64,000 nucleotides of DNA from JAPLST01 sp964397565 (GCA_964397565.1 CAYNJC010000008.1:1-64000); one strand, 5' to 3'; positions 34,586 to 44,332 are shown, numbered from the stretch's first letter. Numbers and translations: made by a program. The notes: generated by a model from the letters alone, not told the origin.

Positions 34586-35314
34586 ATGCAGATTGATGTC
34601 CTGACCTTGTTTCCCGGGCCGCTGCAGGCCTACCTGGCCGAAAGCATCGCCCATCGGGCGCAGGTCAAGGGCGCGGTGTGCGTCAATGTCATTGACATTC
34701 GCGCCTACACCCATGACAAGCACCGCACGGTGGACGACACCCCGTACGGGGGCGGGCCCGGCATGGTGCTCAAACCCGAGCCGATCTTTGCAGCGCTCGA
34801 CGCAGGCCAGTTGTGGTCGGGCCACAAAGTGTACCTGACGCCGCAAGGCCGCGTGCTGACGCAGGCCGTGGCGCACGAACTGACCGCGCACGCGCACTTG
34901 GTGCTGCTGTGCGGCCACTATGAAGGCGTGGATCAGCGCGTCCTGGACGTGATGGATGCCGAACTGTCGATTGGCGACTATGTCCTGAGCAACGGGGCGG
35001 TCGCGGCGACGGTCGTGATCGACACGCTGGCGCGCCTGCTGCCGGGCGTGCTGGGCAACGCCGCCAGCGCGGCCAATGACTCGCATGGCGCGGCCTTGCT
35101 GGAGTATCCGCAGTACACGCGCCCGCCGGAATATCGCGGGGCGCGCGTGCCGGAGGTGCTGCTGGGCGGCAATCATGCCGCGATTGACCAGTGGCGCCAG
35201 GCGCAGGCACAGGAGCGCACCCGGCAACGCCGGCCTGATTTGTATGCACGCTATTGTGCGGAACGCGCCGCAACGCGCCCGGCGACACGGCCGGGGCCGC
35301 GCGGCCCCGCGTAA
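34586..35314 (+). CDS. trmD: tRNA (guanine-N1-)-methyltransferase
   Basis: TrmD methylates G37 of tRNAs to prevent frameshifting. The 242-aa SPOUT enzyme has LTLFPGPLQAYL, DDTPYGGGPGMVLKPEPI, the trefoil knot LLCGHYEGVDQRV, SIGDYVLSNGAVAA and LEYPQYTRPPEYRG. All catalytic motifs are present. Confidence 0.97.
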   Translation: MQIDVLTLFPGPLQAYLAESIAHRAQVKGAVCVNVIDIRAYTHDKHRTVDDTPYGGGPGMVLKPEPIFAALDAGQLWSGHKVYLTPQGRVLTQAVAHELTAHAHLVLLCGHYEGVDQRVLDVMDAELSIGDYVLSNGAVAATVVIDTLARLLPGVLGNAASAANDSHGAALLEYPQYTRPPEYRGARVPEVLLGGNHAAIDQWRQAQAQERTRQRRPDLYARYCAERAATRPATRPGPRGPA

Positions 35315-35380
35315 TTCTTGCGCGACGAAGACCGCCGGATGCGGCGGGCGCGCGCTTAACGTAATGCAGCGACGAGCAGT

Positions 35381-35749
35381 ATGACAACACTTTTGGAAAA
35401 AATGAATCCCGCGCGCGCGCAGGCGCTCAAGCCCTTTCGCATCGGTGACACGGTCAAAGTATCCCAACGCATTCGCGAAGGCGAGAAAGAACGCGTGCAG
35501 ATCTTTCAAGGCATTGTGATCGGACGTCGCGGGCACGGCGTCGGCGAAACGTTCACGGTGCGCAAAGTCAGTTTTGGTGAGGGCGTCGAGCGCATCTACC
35601 CGGTGCAGTCGCCCAACGTAGTCAGCGTCGACGTGGTGCGCGCCGGGCATGTGCGGCGCGCCAAACTGCACTACTTGCGCGAGCGCGTTGGCAAACACGC
35701 CAAGGTGCGCGAGAAGAAAGCGAGCGTGCCGACACCGGCCGCCAAGTAG
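35381..35749 (+). CDS. rplS: 50S ribosomal protein bL19
   Basis: The 122-aa protein has the bL19 signature FRIGDTVKVSQRIREGEKER, QIFQGIVIGRRGHGVGETFT and VERIYPVQSPNV. It follows trmD by 66 bp in the conserved rpsP-trmD-rplS order. Confidence 0.97.
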   Translation: MTTLLEKMNPARAQALKPFRIGDTVKVSQRIREGEKERVQIFQGIVIGRRGHGVGETFTVRKVSFGEGVERIYPVQSPNVVSVDVVRAGHVRRAKLHYLRERVGKHAKVREKKASVPTPAAK

Positions 35750-35801
35750 TCCTGCACGTTCTTCACGCGCGGGCTCGGTCCGCGCTTACGGTAGCACGGT
35801 T

Positions 35802-37520
35802 ATGGCAGCAGAAGATCTGATTCTGGATATGCTGAAAGATGCAGGCATGCTCACCGACGCGCAGATCGTCAAGGCGCGCGAGGACGTGGGCGTGCGGGCC
35901 AGCACGGTGCTGGAAGTCCTGGTGCTGACCGGGATTGTCGCCGAAAAAGAGCTGGTCGCGTTCCTGACCGAGCATTTCAGCATGGAGGCGTTCAACATCT
36001 CCGACCACGCCCTGGCGCCCGAGGTGCTGATGCTGGTCCCGGCCGACTTTGCGCGCGCCAACAAGATTGTGCCGGTGCGCTGCGGTGCCGGCGTGCTCAC
36101 CGTCGCCATGACCAACCCGATGGATGTCGAGACGCTCGACAACCTGAACGTGGTCTTGGCCAAGAATGAAAAGACCAAAGGGCTGATGTCCGAGACTGTC
36201 ATTGCCGGCCCGTCCGACATTCAAAACGCGCTCGACCTGTATTACCGTGGCGAGCAAATGGCGGCGGCGGTGGATGAGGCTTCCGGCGGCGACTATGACA
36301 CCGCCCTCAAGAACATCGGCGAAATCACCTCGGGCAAGGAAGGCATCGACGAGGCCCCCATCATTCGTTTTGTCTCGGCCGTCATCACCCAAGCCTACCG
36401 CACGCGCGCCAGCGACATTCACATCGAGCCGCTCGAAAAACGCATTCGCATCCGCTACCGCATTGACGGTGAACTGATTGAAATGGAATCCCCGCCGAAA
36501 CGTTTGCAGGGCTCGATCCTCTCGCGTATCAAAATCATGTCGGGCATGAACATCGCCGAGCGGCGCGTCCCGCAGGATGGCCGCATCAAATTCACGGTTG
36601 ATAAAGTCACGCTCGATTTGCGCGTGTCGGCCCTGCCCGGCACGCATGGCGAGAGCATGGTCATGCGGATTTTGGACAAGACCTCGTTGCTGCTCGGCCT
36701 GGTCGAGCTGGGCTTTTTGGAACAAGACGAAAACACGTTTCGCAAACTGATCGCGATGCCGAATGGCGTGCTGCTCGTCACCGGCCCGACCGGCAGCGGC
36801 AAGACCACCACGCTCTATGGCTGCTTGAACTTTCTCAACAAGCCGGACGTCAAACTGATCACGGTGGAAGACCCGGTTGAGTACATGCTGAGCGGCATCA
36901 ACCAGGTGATGGTCAACGAGGAAATCAACTTGACCTTCGGCAATGCCTTGCGCGCGATCTTGCGTCAGGCGCCAAACATTATCATGGTCGGCGAAATTCG
37001 CGACACGATCACGGCCGAAATCGCGACCCAAGCCGCGATGACCGGTCACTTGGTTTTTTCGACCCTGCACACCAATGACGCGCCCAGTGCGATTACGCGC
37101 TTGATCGACATGGGCGTCAAGCCATTCTTGGTGGCCTCGGCGGTGATGGGCGTGATGGCCCAGCGCCTGGTGCGCACGGTCTGCAAGAAGTGCAAAGAGG
37201 AATGCACGCCCGATCCGCAGTTGGTTCGCACCCTGCAACTCGACCCGCAAGAGGTCAAGAAGAAAACCTGGTACCACGGCCGCGGCTGCGACAATTGCAA
37301 CAACACCGGCTATCGCGGCCGCAAAGGCATTTTTGAGTTGATGGTGGTGAACGACGAGATCCGGCATCTGATTTACCAATGCACGCCGGCCAACATCATT
37401 CGCGCAACGGCGCGCAAGGCCGGCATGCGCTCGCTGCGCGACGACGGCCTGGCCAAAGCCGAGCGCGGCATTACCACCCTTGAAGAAGTCTTGGCCAACA
37501 CGGTCACGGATGTTGACTAG
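35802..37520 (+). CDS. GspE/PilB-type secretion/pilus assembly ATPase (first copy)
   Basis: The 572-aa hexameric ATPase powers type IV pilus or type II secretion pseudopilus assembly. It has an N-terminal MshEN domain (MLTDAQIVKAREDVGVRAST), Walker A GPTGSGKTTTLYG, Asp box, Walker B IIMVGEIRD, and a C4 zinc finger (CKKCKEEC ... CDNCNNTGYRGRKG). The start is ATG 35802, 52 nt after rplS. It heads an apparent pilB-pilB-pilC run. Confidence 0.93.
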   Translation: MAAEDLILDMLKDAGMLTDAQIVKAREDVGVRASTVLEVLVLTGIVAEKELVAFLTEHFSMEAFNISDHALAPEVLMLVPADFARANKIVPVRCGAGVLTVAMTNPMDVETLDNLNVVLAKNEKTKGLMSETVIAGPSDIQNALDLYYRGEQMAAAVDEASGGDYDTALKNIGEITSGKEGIDEAPIIRFVSAVITQAYRTRASDIHIEPLEKRIRIRYRIDGELIEMESPPKRLQGSILSRIKIMSGMNIAERRVPQDGRIKFTVDKVTLDLRVSALPGTHGESMVMRILDKTSLLLGLVELGFLEQDENTFRKLIAMPNGVLLVTGPTGSGKTTTLYGCLNFLNKPDVKLITVEDPVEYMLSGINQVMVNEEINLTFGNALRAILRQAPNIIMVGEIRDTITAEIATQAAMTGHLVFSTLHTNDAPSAITRLIDMGVKPFLVASAVMGVMAQRLVRTVCKKCKEECTPDPQLVRTLQLDPQEVKKKTWYHGRGCDNCNNTGYRGRKGIFELMVVNDEIRHLIYQCTPANIIRATARKAGMRSLRDDGLAKAERGITTLEEVLANTVTDVD

Positions 37521-37555
37521 TCATTGCCCCGCAGGGCATTACTTGGACCCGACCT

Positions 37556-39247
37556 ATGTCGTTTGATACCGAAACCCTTGGACAGGCCCTGGTTGACCAG
37601 CGGCTCCTCACCCGCGCGCAACTTGACACCGCGCACGAGGAGATGCAACGCACCAGCAAGCCGCTCGAAACCGTGCTGGTGGCCTTGTCCTTCGTCAACA
37701 AAGACCAAATTCGCGAGGCCATCGCCTCGGCCTTCGGCATGCCGTTCGTCTCGCTGAGCGACATGAAAATTCCCGAGGAGGTGCTTGATTTGGTCTCGCC
37801 GTCCTCGGTGGAAGTGCATCGCGCCATTCCGTGCGAAAAGCGCGCCGATGGTTCGCTGGTCGTCGCGGTCGCCGATCTCGAAAATCTCTCGGCCATTGAC
37901 GACCTGCGCTATCGTTTGAATGTGGACGTCACCGGCGCGCTGACCACCGATGAGGAAGTCGAACGGATTCTCGAGAATTACTACCGCAAGAAACAGGAAT
38001 CGCTGGACGAACTGCTCAACGACCTGAAGATGCTGCGCCCGGAGGAAATCGCCGAGGAAGCCGAAGGCACCGCCGCCGCCGCGCAGGGCCCGGTCGTCAA
38101 ACTGCTCGAACTGGTCCTGGTGCAGGCCATTAAAGACCGTGCCAGCGACATCCATTTCGAGCCCTTTGAAGACGTTTTCAAGATTCGCTATCGCGTCGAC
38201 GGCGCGCTCTACGAGCTGGTCCCGCCGCCGCGCCATTTGGCGCCGGCCATCGCCTCGCGTATCAAAGTCATGGCCGGCCTCAAGATCGCCGAGCGGCGCC
38301 TGCCGCAAGACGGGCGCATCACCGCGCGCATCGCCGGCCGCCAGGTTGACTTGCGCGTCTCGACCCTGCCCACCGTCTTTGGCGAAAGCGTCGTGGTGCG
38401 TATTCTTGATCGCGAAAGCACCAAGCTCGATCTCGCCGTGCTCGGCCTCGAAGATGACCTGCTGCACCAGATTGACGAGTTGATCCTGCGCCCGAACGGC
38501 ATCTTTTTGGTGACCGGCCCGACCGGCTGCGGCAAGACCACCACGCTCTATGCCTGCCTCCAAAAAATCAACACGATTGACGCCAAGTGCATTACGACCG
38601 AGGAGCCGGTCGAATATGACATTGAAGGCGTCGTGCAGGTGCCGATCAACGAAGGCGTCGGCTTGACCTTTGCGCGTTCGCTGCGCGCGATTCTGCGCCA
38701 GGACCCCGACCGCATCATGGTCGGCGAAATCCGCGACTTGGAAACGACCCAGATCGCCATTCAAGCTTCGCTCACCGGCCACCTCGTCCTCTCCACCCTG
38801 CACACCAACGACGCCGCCACCACGGTCACGCGCTTGATTGACATGGGCACCGAGCCGTTCTTGATCAGCTCGACGCTCGAGGCCGTCATCGCCCAGCGCC
38901 TGGTGCGCCGCGTCTGCGACCACTGCCGTGAGGAGTACCAACCCGACGAGGATGACTTGACGCGCCTGACCAGCGACATCAAGAAGTTGAAAGGCATCAA
39001 GTTTTTCCGCGGGCGCGGCTGCCCGCATTGTCACAACAGTGGCTATCGCGGCCGCACCGGCATCTTCGAGATGCTGCGCGTCACCACCCCGCTGCGCGAG
39101 TTGATCAACGATCGCGCGCCGGCCATTGCCCTGCGCGAGAAGGCGCGCGAGCAGGGCATGCGCCTGCTGCGCGAAGACGGCATTCTAAAAGTGTCGCGCG
39201 GCATCACCACGTTGGACGAAGTCGTCCGCAACACGCTGGGTGTCTAG
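37556..39247 (+). CDS. GspE/PilB-type ATPase (second copy)
   Basis: The 563-aa paralogue of the preceding gene has an MshEN domain (LGQALVDQRLLTRAQLDTA), Walker A GPTGCGKTTTLYA, Walker B RIMVGEIRDLETTQIA and a zinc finger (CDHCREEY ... CPHCHNSGYRGRTG) with one Cys replaced. It is 35 nt after the first copy. One may serve the pilus and the other type II secretion, or they may form mixed motors. Confidence 0.92.
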   Translation: MSFDTETLGQALVDQRLLTRAQLDTAHEEMQRTSKPLETVLVALSFVNKDQIREAIASAFGMPFVSLSDMKIPEEVLDLVSPSSVEVHRAIPCEKRADGSLVVAVADLENLSAIDDLRYRLNVDVTGALTTDEEVERILENYYRKKQESLDELLNDLKMLRPEEIAEEAEGTAAAAQGPVVKLLELVLVQAIKDRASDIHFEPFEDVFKIRYRVDGALYELVPPPRHLAPAIASRIKVMAGLKIAERRLPQDGRITARIAGRQVDLRVSTLPTVFGESVVVRILDRESTKLDLAVLGLEDDLLHQIDELILRPNGIFLVTGPTGCGKTTTLYACLQKINTIDAKCITTEEPVEYDIEGVVQVPINEGVGLTFARSLRAILRQDPDRIMVGEIRDLETTQIAIQASLTGHLVLSTLHTNDAATTVTRLIDMGTEPFLISSTLEAVIAQRLVRRVCDHCREEYQPDEDDLTRLTSDIKKLKGIKFFRGRGCPHCHNSGYRGRTGIFEMLRVTTPLRELINDRAPAIALREKAREQGMRLLREDGILKVSRGITTLDEVVRNTLGV

Positions 39248-39314
39248 GTAACGCCGCGCGCGCCCTCATCGCACACGGCTGTTTTTTTAGTATTTTGCCA
39301 CCTCAGGAGCACGT

Positions 39315-40466
39315 ATGGCAACCCAAGAGAAAGGTTCGGAACAGAAACAGTCCTTTTGGAAAAAAGGCATTAACATCGGCGGGCTCAAGAAAGCCACGAC
39401 CGCCGATCTCACCCTGATGACGCGCCAGCTCGCGACGCTGCTCGACGCCGGGCTGCCGCTGGTGCGCGGCTTGCGCATTCTGCAGCAGCAACAGCCCGAG
39501 AGCGCCCAGTTGCGCGTCGTGCTGCGCGACGTCATTGCCAACGTCGAAAGCGGCAAGACGTTCTCGGATGCCCTCTCCAAATACCCGCGCGTGTTCGACA
39601 ACTTGTTTGTCAACATGGTGCGGGCCGGTGAGGCCGGCGGTGTCCTGGAAACCGTCCTCAACCGTTTGGCCGAATTTTCTGAAAAAGCGCAGCGCTTGAA
39701 ACGCAAAGTCAAATCGGCAATGACCTACCCGATCGTCGTCTTGAGCATCGCCGGGCTGGTCGTCGTCTTCTTGCTGACCTTCGTCATTCCGCGCTTCCAG
39801 ACCATGTTTGAAGAGCAAAAGCGCGAGCTGCCCTTCATTACCCAGACGCTGATTAACCTGTCGAATGGCGTCAAAGATTTTATCATGCTGAAAAACCCGC
39901 TGGTCACCCTGATCGGCATCGTCGTGATCATCGGCCTGGTTGTTCTCTGGAAATTGTTCAAGCGCTCGCCGGTCGGCAGCTACAGTATCGATGCCTTTGT
40001 CATTCGCGCGCCGATGGTCGGCAATCTGGTGCGCAAGACGATCATCGCCCGCTTCACGCGCACGCTCGGCACCCTGATTTCGTCGGGCGTGCCGATCTTG
40101 CAGGCGCTCGACATTGTCCGCGACGCGGTTGGCAATGCGGTCGTCTCGAAGGCAATCACCAAAGTGCACGCCTCGATTAAGGAAGGCCAGTCGGTCGTCG
40201 GGCCGCTGCGTCAAAGCGGCATCTTTGACGCCATGGTCGTCGGCATGATTGACGTCGGCGAAGAAACCGGCACACTGGCGGAAATGATGTTGCGCGTTTC
40301 CGACACCTACGACGAAGAAGTGGATGTGGCGGTGGATGGCCTGACGTCACTGCTGGAACCGCTGTTGATCGTCTTCCTGGCGTTAATCGTCGGTACGATC
40401 GTCATCGCGATGTTCCTGCCGCTGCTCTCGTTGATGCGCGGCATGGGCTCGGGCGGCGGCATGTAA
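39315..40466 (+). CDS. GspF/PilC-type inner-membrane platform protein
   Basis: The 383-aa protein has two GspF domains (residues about 30-155 and 235-355; LMTRQLATLLDAGLPLVRGL and FTRTLGTLISSGVPILQALD) and three transmembrane helices. It recruits the ATPase and pseudopilins. A CAGGAG ribosome-binding site precedes the ATG. Pilins and the secretin are not in the window. Confidence 0.93.
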   Translation: MATQEKGSEQKQSFWKKGINIGGLKKATTADLTLMTRQLATLLDAGLPLVRGLRILQQQQPESAQLRVVLRDVIANVESGKTFSDALSKYPRVFDNLFVNMVRAGEAGGVLETVLNRLAEFSEKAQRLKRKVKSAMTYPIVVLSIAGLVVVFLLTFVIPRFQTMFEEQKRELPFITQTLINLSNGVKDFIMLKNPLVTLIGIVVIIGLVVLWKLFKRSPVGSYSIDAFVIRAPMVGNLVRKTIIARFTRTLGTLISSGVPILQALDIVRDAVGNAVVSKAITKVHASIKEGQSVVGPLRQSGIFDAMVVGMIDVGEETGTLAEMMLRVSDTYDEEVDVAVDGLTSLLEPLLIVFLALIVGTIVIAMFLPLLSLMRGMGSGGGM

Positions 40467-40497
40467 GCCGGTTCCGCGGGTTTGGATTCGTAGTCAC

Positions 40498-40523
40498 ACA
40501 GGCGCCGGGCAACCGGCGCCTGT
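40498..40523 (+). terminator. Hairpin terminator after the pilus/secretion operon
   Basis: A perfect 11-bp stem ACAGGCGCCGG/CCGGCGCCTGT encloses a GCAA loop 32 bp after the PilC stop. No clear T-tract follows, so it may be a weak terminator or 3'-end stabiliser. Confidence 0.6.
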
Positions 40524-40701
40524 CGTGTTGTGGCGTGGGTGCCACGCCGCGCGATCCGGCGATTCGCGCAACGTGGTGGCTGCAAAACTCGCGCGCGGCA
40601 CGGGGGCCGTTCCCACGTTGCTGCTCCTAAAAACCGAACACTTCAGCGCTCCGCAGTCACGTGCGGCTAACGCAACGCGGTTTTCAGCGCGAGGCGCCGG
40701 A
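40524..40701. other. Intergenic region between convergent genes
   Basis: The 178 bp contain a dispersed GCGGCACGGGGGCCGTTCC motif (40595-40613) also found near 16750 and 54593. No gene is seen. Confidence 0.6.
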
Positions 40702-41802
40702 TCATTTGTTGCGTTTGGGCTTGACGTTGCCGAGCGAGCTGCTGCCGCGCGTGATGCGGCCGAGCATGGGCACATTGCTGGCCGAATGCGCCGCGTCGTC
40801 AATGGCAAAGTGGAAGCGGGCGAAGTCCAAGCCGCGCAAGGGCGGATTGGTGGCGAGGAATGCACGGACCGCCTCGAACTCCGGCGCGGCGATCAGGTTG
40901 GTGTCGCGATTGTCCAGCTTGAATTTGTAGATGAAGTCAACGTTGCCCTTGCGGAGGGTGGCCATAAACAGGCCGAAGGGCGGCGTCTTCTCGGTGGCAT
41001 TCGAATAAACGAACAAATGGGTGTACTTGGGGTGCTTGCCGCGCTTGGTGCCCTCATACATGCGCTCGATGACATGCACAAAATCGTCGGTGGTCAACAG
41101 CGGCAGCGGCGTGACGTAGAAATGCCCGACCCAGTTGAAGCCTTCGAGCGTGGTCGGGACGCTACCACGCAAGAGACTGCTGACCTTGGCTTTGGCGACA
41201 TCGGCCTTGGCGTACGACGTTTTCTGCACGGCACGTTTGACGGTGAGGGTTTGAGGCGCGGGCGGAAGCCCGGTGCGGCGCAGCGCCAGCGCACGCATGA
41301 GCGGCTCGATCGGCACCGGTGTGCCGGCCGGATAGGTTGCGCCCGTGGCGAGCGTGAGCGGGCGGTCGAACGTGAGCGACTCGATCCAGCCCACCAGATT
41401 GTGAGTGAAGGTGACGGCGCTGTGCAGCGCATTGGTGCTGCCGGGCAGGCGGGCGACGAGCGCGTAGGTTTGCTGCCGTGCATGTGCGCCGGCGAAGCGG
41501 CAAGCAACGTAGCGCGCGTCGGGCGCAAGCAGGCCCGGCAGCTCCTGGCCATACTCTTGCATGAACGTCGCGGAGTTGACGAGGTTGCTCTTGAAGTCTA
41601 GGCAACCCCACGACTCATCTTCACCAGCATGGCGCGTGGCGCCTTGAAAAAGATAAACTATCCCTCGTACGATGACCTCTATAGCGACTTTGTCAAGAAA
41701 CTTATGTCCGCCGGATGAGGCGACCAGCGTGCCGGTATGCAGTGTGGCGAAGGCTATGACGGACACGGCGACGCGAAGGGACAGCAGGCGGTGCGATTTC
41801 AT
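40702..41802 (-). CDS. Exported protein of unknown function
   Basis: The 366-aa protein has a signal peptide (MKSHRLLSLRVAVSVIAFAT, then LHTGTLVASSGG). The rest is globular with no motif I recognise; a segment GFNWVGHFYVTPLPLLTTDD and a Lys/Arg-rich end NVKPKRNK are visible. It has its own consensus promoter and faces lgt divergently. Confidence 0.65.
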   Translation of the reverse strand: MKSHRLLSLRVAVSVIAFATLHTGTLVASSGGHKFLDKVAIEVIVRGIVYLFQGATRHAGEDESWGCLDFKSNLVNSATFMQEYGQELPGLLAPDARYVACRFAGAHARQQTYALVARLPGSTNALHSAVTFTHNLVGWIESLTFDRPLTLATGATYPAGTPVPIEPLMRALALRRTGLPPAPQTLTVKRAVQKTSYAKADVAKAKVSSLLRGSVPTTLEGFNWVGHFYVTPLPLLTTDDFVHVIERMYEGTKRGKHPKYTHLFVYSNATEKTPPFGLFMATLRKGNVDFIYKFKLDNRDTNLIAAPEFEAVRAFLATNPPLRGLDFARFHFAIDDAAHSASNVPMLGRITRGSSSLGNVKPKRNK

Positions 41803-41850
41803 GGTGGCCTCGGGCTGAGGAATAACAACGGCAGCGCAAGCGTTATAATC

Positions 41851-41879
41851 ATTATAAACCTTGACGGGCACACTGTCAA
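41851..41879 (-). promoter_or_regulatory. Consensus promoter TTGACA-N17-TATAAT on the minus strand
   Basis: On the minus strand the -35 lies at 41874-41879 and the -10 at 41851-41856. The predicted start is about 41844, 42 nt before the ATG at 41802. It drives the exported unknown protein. Confidence 0.8.
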
Positions 41880-41890
41880 GCGTACGAACG

Positions 41891-41919
41891 TTGCGTTCGC
41901 AGCGCAAATTGTCTACACT
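41891..41919 (+). promoter_or_regulatory. Promoter TTGCGT-N17-TACACT of the lgt-like gene
   Basis: The -35 (41891-41896) and -10 (41914-41919) give a predicted start near 41926 and a leader of about 40 nt. It is back-to-back with the minus-strand promoter 12 bp away. Confidence 0.6.
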
Positions 41920-41966
41920 AGCATTGACCCGGCCGAGGGGCGGGCGGATTTCACCACGGGGAACAC

Positions 41967-42848
41967 ATGGCGGAACACTACGCGGGACTTGGCCTGCTGG
42001 GCGGCGTGCTGGCGGCATTCATCGTGGCATGGCACCTGGCACGGCGCAGCGATATTGCGCACCGGCACATTGTTTGGATCGGCGTGCTGGCGCTGGCGGG
42101 CGAGTGGTTGGTGCTGCCGCTGGTGCGCACGTATGCGGTGCGTTTCGGCATGGGCGCGGAGTGGCTGGCATGGGCACTGCCGACCGGCAATCTGTACGTT
42201 GCGGCAGGGTTTGCCGTGTTGCCGCCGTTGGTGTATTGCGTGATCCGGCAATTGCCGTTGGCGACGCTAGCAGATGTGTGGGCGCCGGCCGCGCTACTGT
42301 TGCTGGCGGGCGTGCGGATTGATTGCTTTCTGCGCGGCTGCTGTTGGGGCGATGTCTGTTGTGATCCGGCGGTCGTGACGCCGGTGTTGGATCAGGCCAG
42401 CCGGTGGCAAGTCTACACTGTGCCGGCACTGTGCGGCGCGGGCTGGCCGCTGGCGGTCACCTTTCCGCACGGGTCGCCGGCGCACACGCAGCATGTGCTG
42501 CTGGGGTTTTTCAACGCACCGTCGCTGCGCTCGCTGCCGTGTCATCCGGTGCAACTCTACGAAGCGGCGGGCGCCGGTGTGCTGGCGCTGGTGCTGGTGT
42601 GGTGGTATGCGCGCCGGCCGTTTCCGTTGGCGGTGTGGTGTTGGGCGGTGGGCGGGTACGGCGTGCTGCGCTTCTTCATGGAATTTCTGCGCGCGGATCA
42701 CGAGGCGGCCTGGCACGCCTTGACCGGCGTGCAAGTGATCAGCCTGATCGTGGTGGCGTGCGCCGCGCTGTGCTATGCGGCGGCACGGCAGATGAGTCGG
42801 ACGGATCCGACAGATCGGACGGGTCAGGAATGCGCCGCGGTGCGGTAG
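41967..42848 (+). CDS. lgt: Prolipoprotein diacylglyceryl transferase-like membrane protein
   Basis: Lgt attaches diacylglycerol to the lipobox cysteine of lipoproteins. This 293-aa multi-pass protein shows RIDCFLRGCCWGD (where Lgt has GRxGNFxNxExxG or Cys-rich variants), VTFPHGSPAHTQ, SLPCHPVQLYEAAGAG and YGVLRFFMEFLRAD. These match the family order, but with a divergent Cys-rich signature like the Lgt-related group found outside Proteobacteria. The 3' end overlaps the convergent guaB by 25 nt. Confidence 0.72.
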   Translation: MAEHYAGLGLLGGVLAAFIVAWHLARRSDIAHRHIVWIGVLALAGEWLVLPLVRTYAVRFGMGAEWLAWALPTGNLYVAAGFAVLPPLVYCVIRQLPLATLADVWAPAALLLLAGVRIDCFLRGCCWGDVCCDPAVVTPVLDQASRWQVYTVPALCGAGWPLAVTFPHGSPAHTQHVLLGFFNAPSLRSLPCHPVQLYEAAGAGVLALVLVWWYARRPFPLAVWCWAVGGYGVLRFFMEFLRADHEAAWHALTGVQVISLIVVACAALCYAAARQMSRTDPTDRTGQECAAVR

Positions 42849-44332
42849 TTCGGCGCGTCTTTGGTGATCAGGACATCGTGCGGATGCGCCTCGCGCACGC
42901 CGGCCGGCGTGATGCGCATGACGCGGCCGCGCGCACGCAGCTCGTCAATCGTGCGACAGCCGTTGTAGCCCAGCGACGAACGCAAGCCGCCGACAAATTG
43001 CTGGATCACGCCCTCGACCGAACCGGCGTACGGCACCAACCCCTCGATTCCTTCCGGCACCAGCTTGTCGCTGTTTTTAACATCGTGCTGCGCATAGCGT
43101 TCGCGACTCGACGCGGATTGTTGCATCGCGCCGAGGCTGCCCATGCCGCGGTAGACGACGTACTGGCGGCCCTGGTGGATTACTTTTTCGCCGGGGCTTT
43201 CATCAGTGCCGGCCAGGACGCTGCCCATCATCACGGCGCTGGCGCCGGCCGCCAGCACTTTCGGCACGTCGCCCGAGTGGCGCACGCCGCCGTCGGAAAT
43301 AATCGGAATCTCATTGTTGACCGCGCGCACCGCCTGATACACGGCCGTGATCTGCGGAATGCCGACGCCGGTGATCACGCGGGTAGTGCAGATCGAGCCG
43401 GGACCGACCCCGACTTTGATCGCGTCCGCGCCGGCGTGATACAGCGCCGCGGCGCCCTCGGCCGTCGCAATGTTGCCGGCGACGAGGTCAATCTGCGGAA
43501 ACGTTTTCTTGCACCATTGCACCATTTCCAGCACGCCCTGGGTGTGGCCGTGGGCCGTGTCAATCACCAGGACATCGACCTGGGCCGCGGCCAGCAAGGT
43601 CGCGCGTTCCTGGTCGCACGTGCCGATCGCGGCGGCGACGCGCAGGCGATGCTTCTCGTCGCGGTTGATCAACGGCTCGATGCCCTCGATGATGTTGCGC
43701 ACATCGGTGAAGCTGTAGAGGCCGACCAGCGTGCCGTTGTTGACGATGGGCAGTTTGCCGACTTTGTGCGCGCGCATGATTTCGAAGGCCTGGCCGATGG
43801 TCGTGGCGGGCGGGGCGGTGACCAGGGTGGTGGTCATGACGTCCTTGACGGGCACCAGGGTGGCGGTCAGAAATTTGATATCGCGGGCCGTGAGAATGCC
43901 GGTCAGGAAGCCGCGGTCATTGACGATCGGGAAGCCCAGAAATTTGTAGCCTTTTTCCTCGTGCATGCGCAGCATCTCGGCCACCGTGCAATTCTCGTTG
44001 AAGGTAATCGGATCGGTGATCAAGCCGTTCAGGTAATGCTTGACGCGCGCGACCTGCTTGGCTTGCTGGACAGGCGGCATGGCGCGGTGGATGACGCCCA
44101 AGCCGCCCAGGCGCGCCATTTCGATGGCCATGCGCGCTTCGGTGACGGTGTCCATCGCGGCGCTGAGAAACGGAATGTTGAGCTTGACGCGGCGCGTGAC
44201 GCGCGTCTCCAACACCGTGTCGGACGGCAGAAAATCGGCGAACTGGGTGATCAGCGTGACATCATCGAAGGTCAGGGCGGTGTCGCCGGCGGCCTGCATC
44301 ACGGCGTCAAGGTGTGGATTCAAGGAGCTCAT
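42824..44332 (-). CDS. guaB: Inosine-5'-monophosphate dehydrogenase
   Basis: The 502-aa enzyme oxidises IMP to XMP, the committed step of GMP synthesis. It has LTFDDVTLITQFADFLPS, the CBS pair (residues about 95-215), DTAHGHTQGVLEMV, and the catalytic loop GVGPGSICTTRVITGVG with its Cys. The flap is ...RGMGSLGAMQ. The start is 44332 (MSSLNP). It overlaps the upstream TPR lipoprotein gene by 26 nt. Confidence 0.96.
   Translation of the reverse strand: MSSLNPHLDAVMQAAGDTALTFDDVTLITQFADFLPSDTVLETRVTRRVKLNIPFLSAAMDTVTEARMAIEMARLGGLGVIHRAMPPVQQAKQVARVKHYLNGLITDPITFNENCTVAEMLRMHEEKGYKFLGFPIVNDRGFLTGILTARDIKFLTATLVPVKDVMTTTLVTAPPATTIGQAFEIMRAHKVGKLPIVNNGTLVGLYSFTDVRNIIEGIEPLINRDEKHRLRVAAAIGTCDQERATLLAAAQVDVLVIDTAHGHTQGVLEMVQWCKKTFPQIDLVAGNIATAEGAAALYHAGADAIKVGVGPGSICTTRVITGVGIPQITAVYQAVRAVNNEIPIISDGGVRHSGDVPKVLAAGASAVMMGSVLAGTDESPGEKVIHQGRQYVVYRGMGSLGAMQQSASSRERYAQHDVKNSDKLVPEGIEGLVPYAGSVEGVIQQFVGGLRSSLGYNGCRTIDELRARGRVMRITPAGVREAHPHDVLITKDAPNYRTAAHS

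Noticed and set aside
33668..35698. A 676-codon open frame on the minus strand
   Set aside because: It spans the isomerase, rpsP, trmD and rplS antisense. The sense proteins carry full family signatures and the antisense translation is Arg/His/Ala-rich with no motifs, as expected in GC-rich shadow frames.
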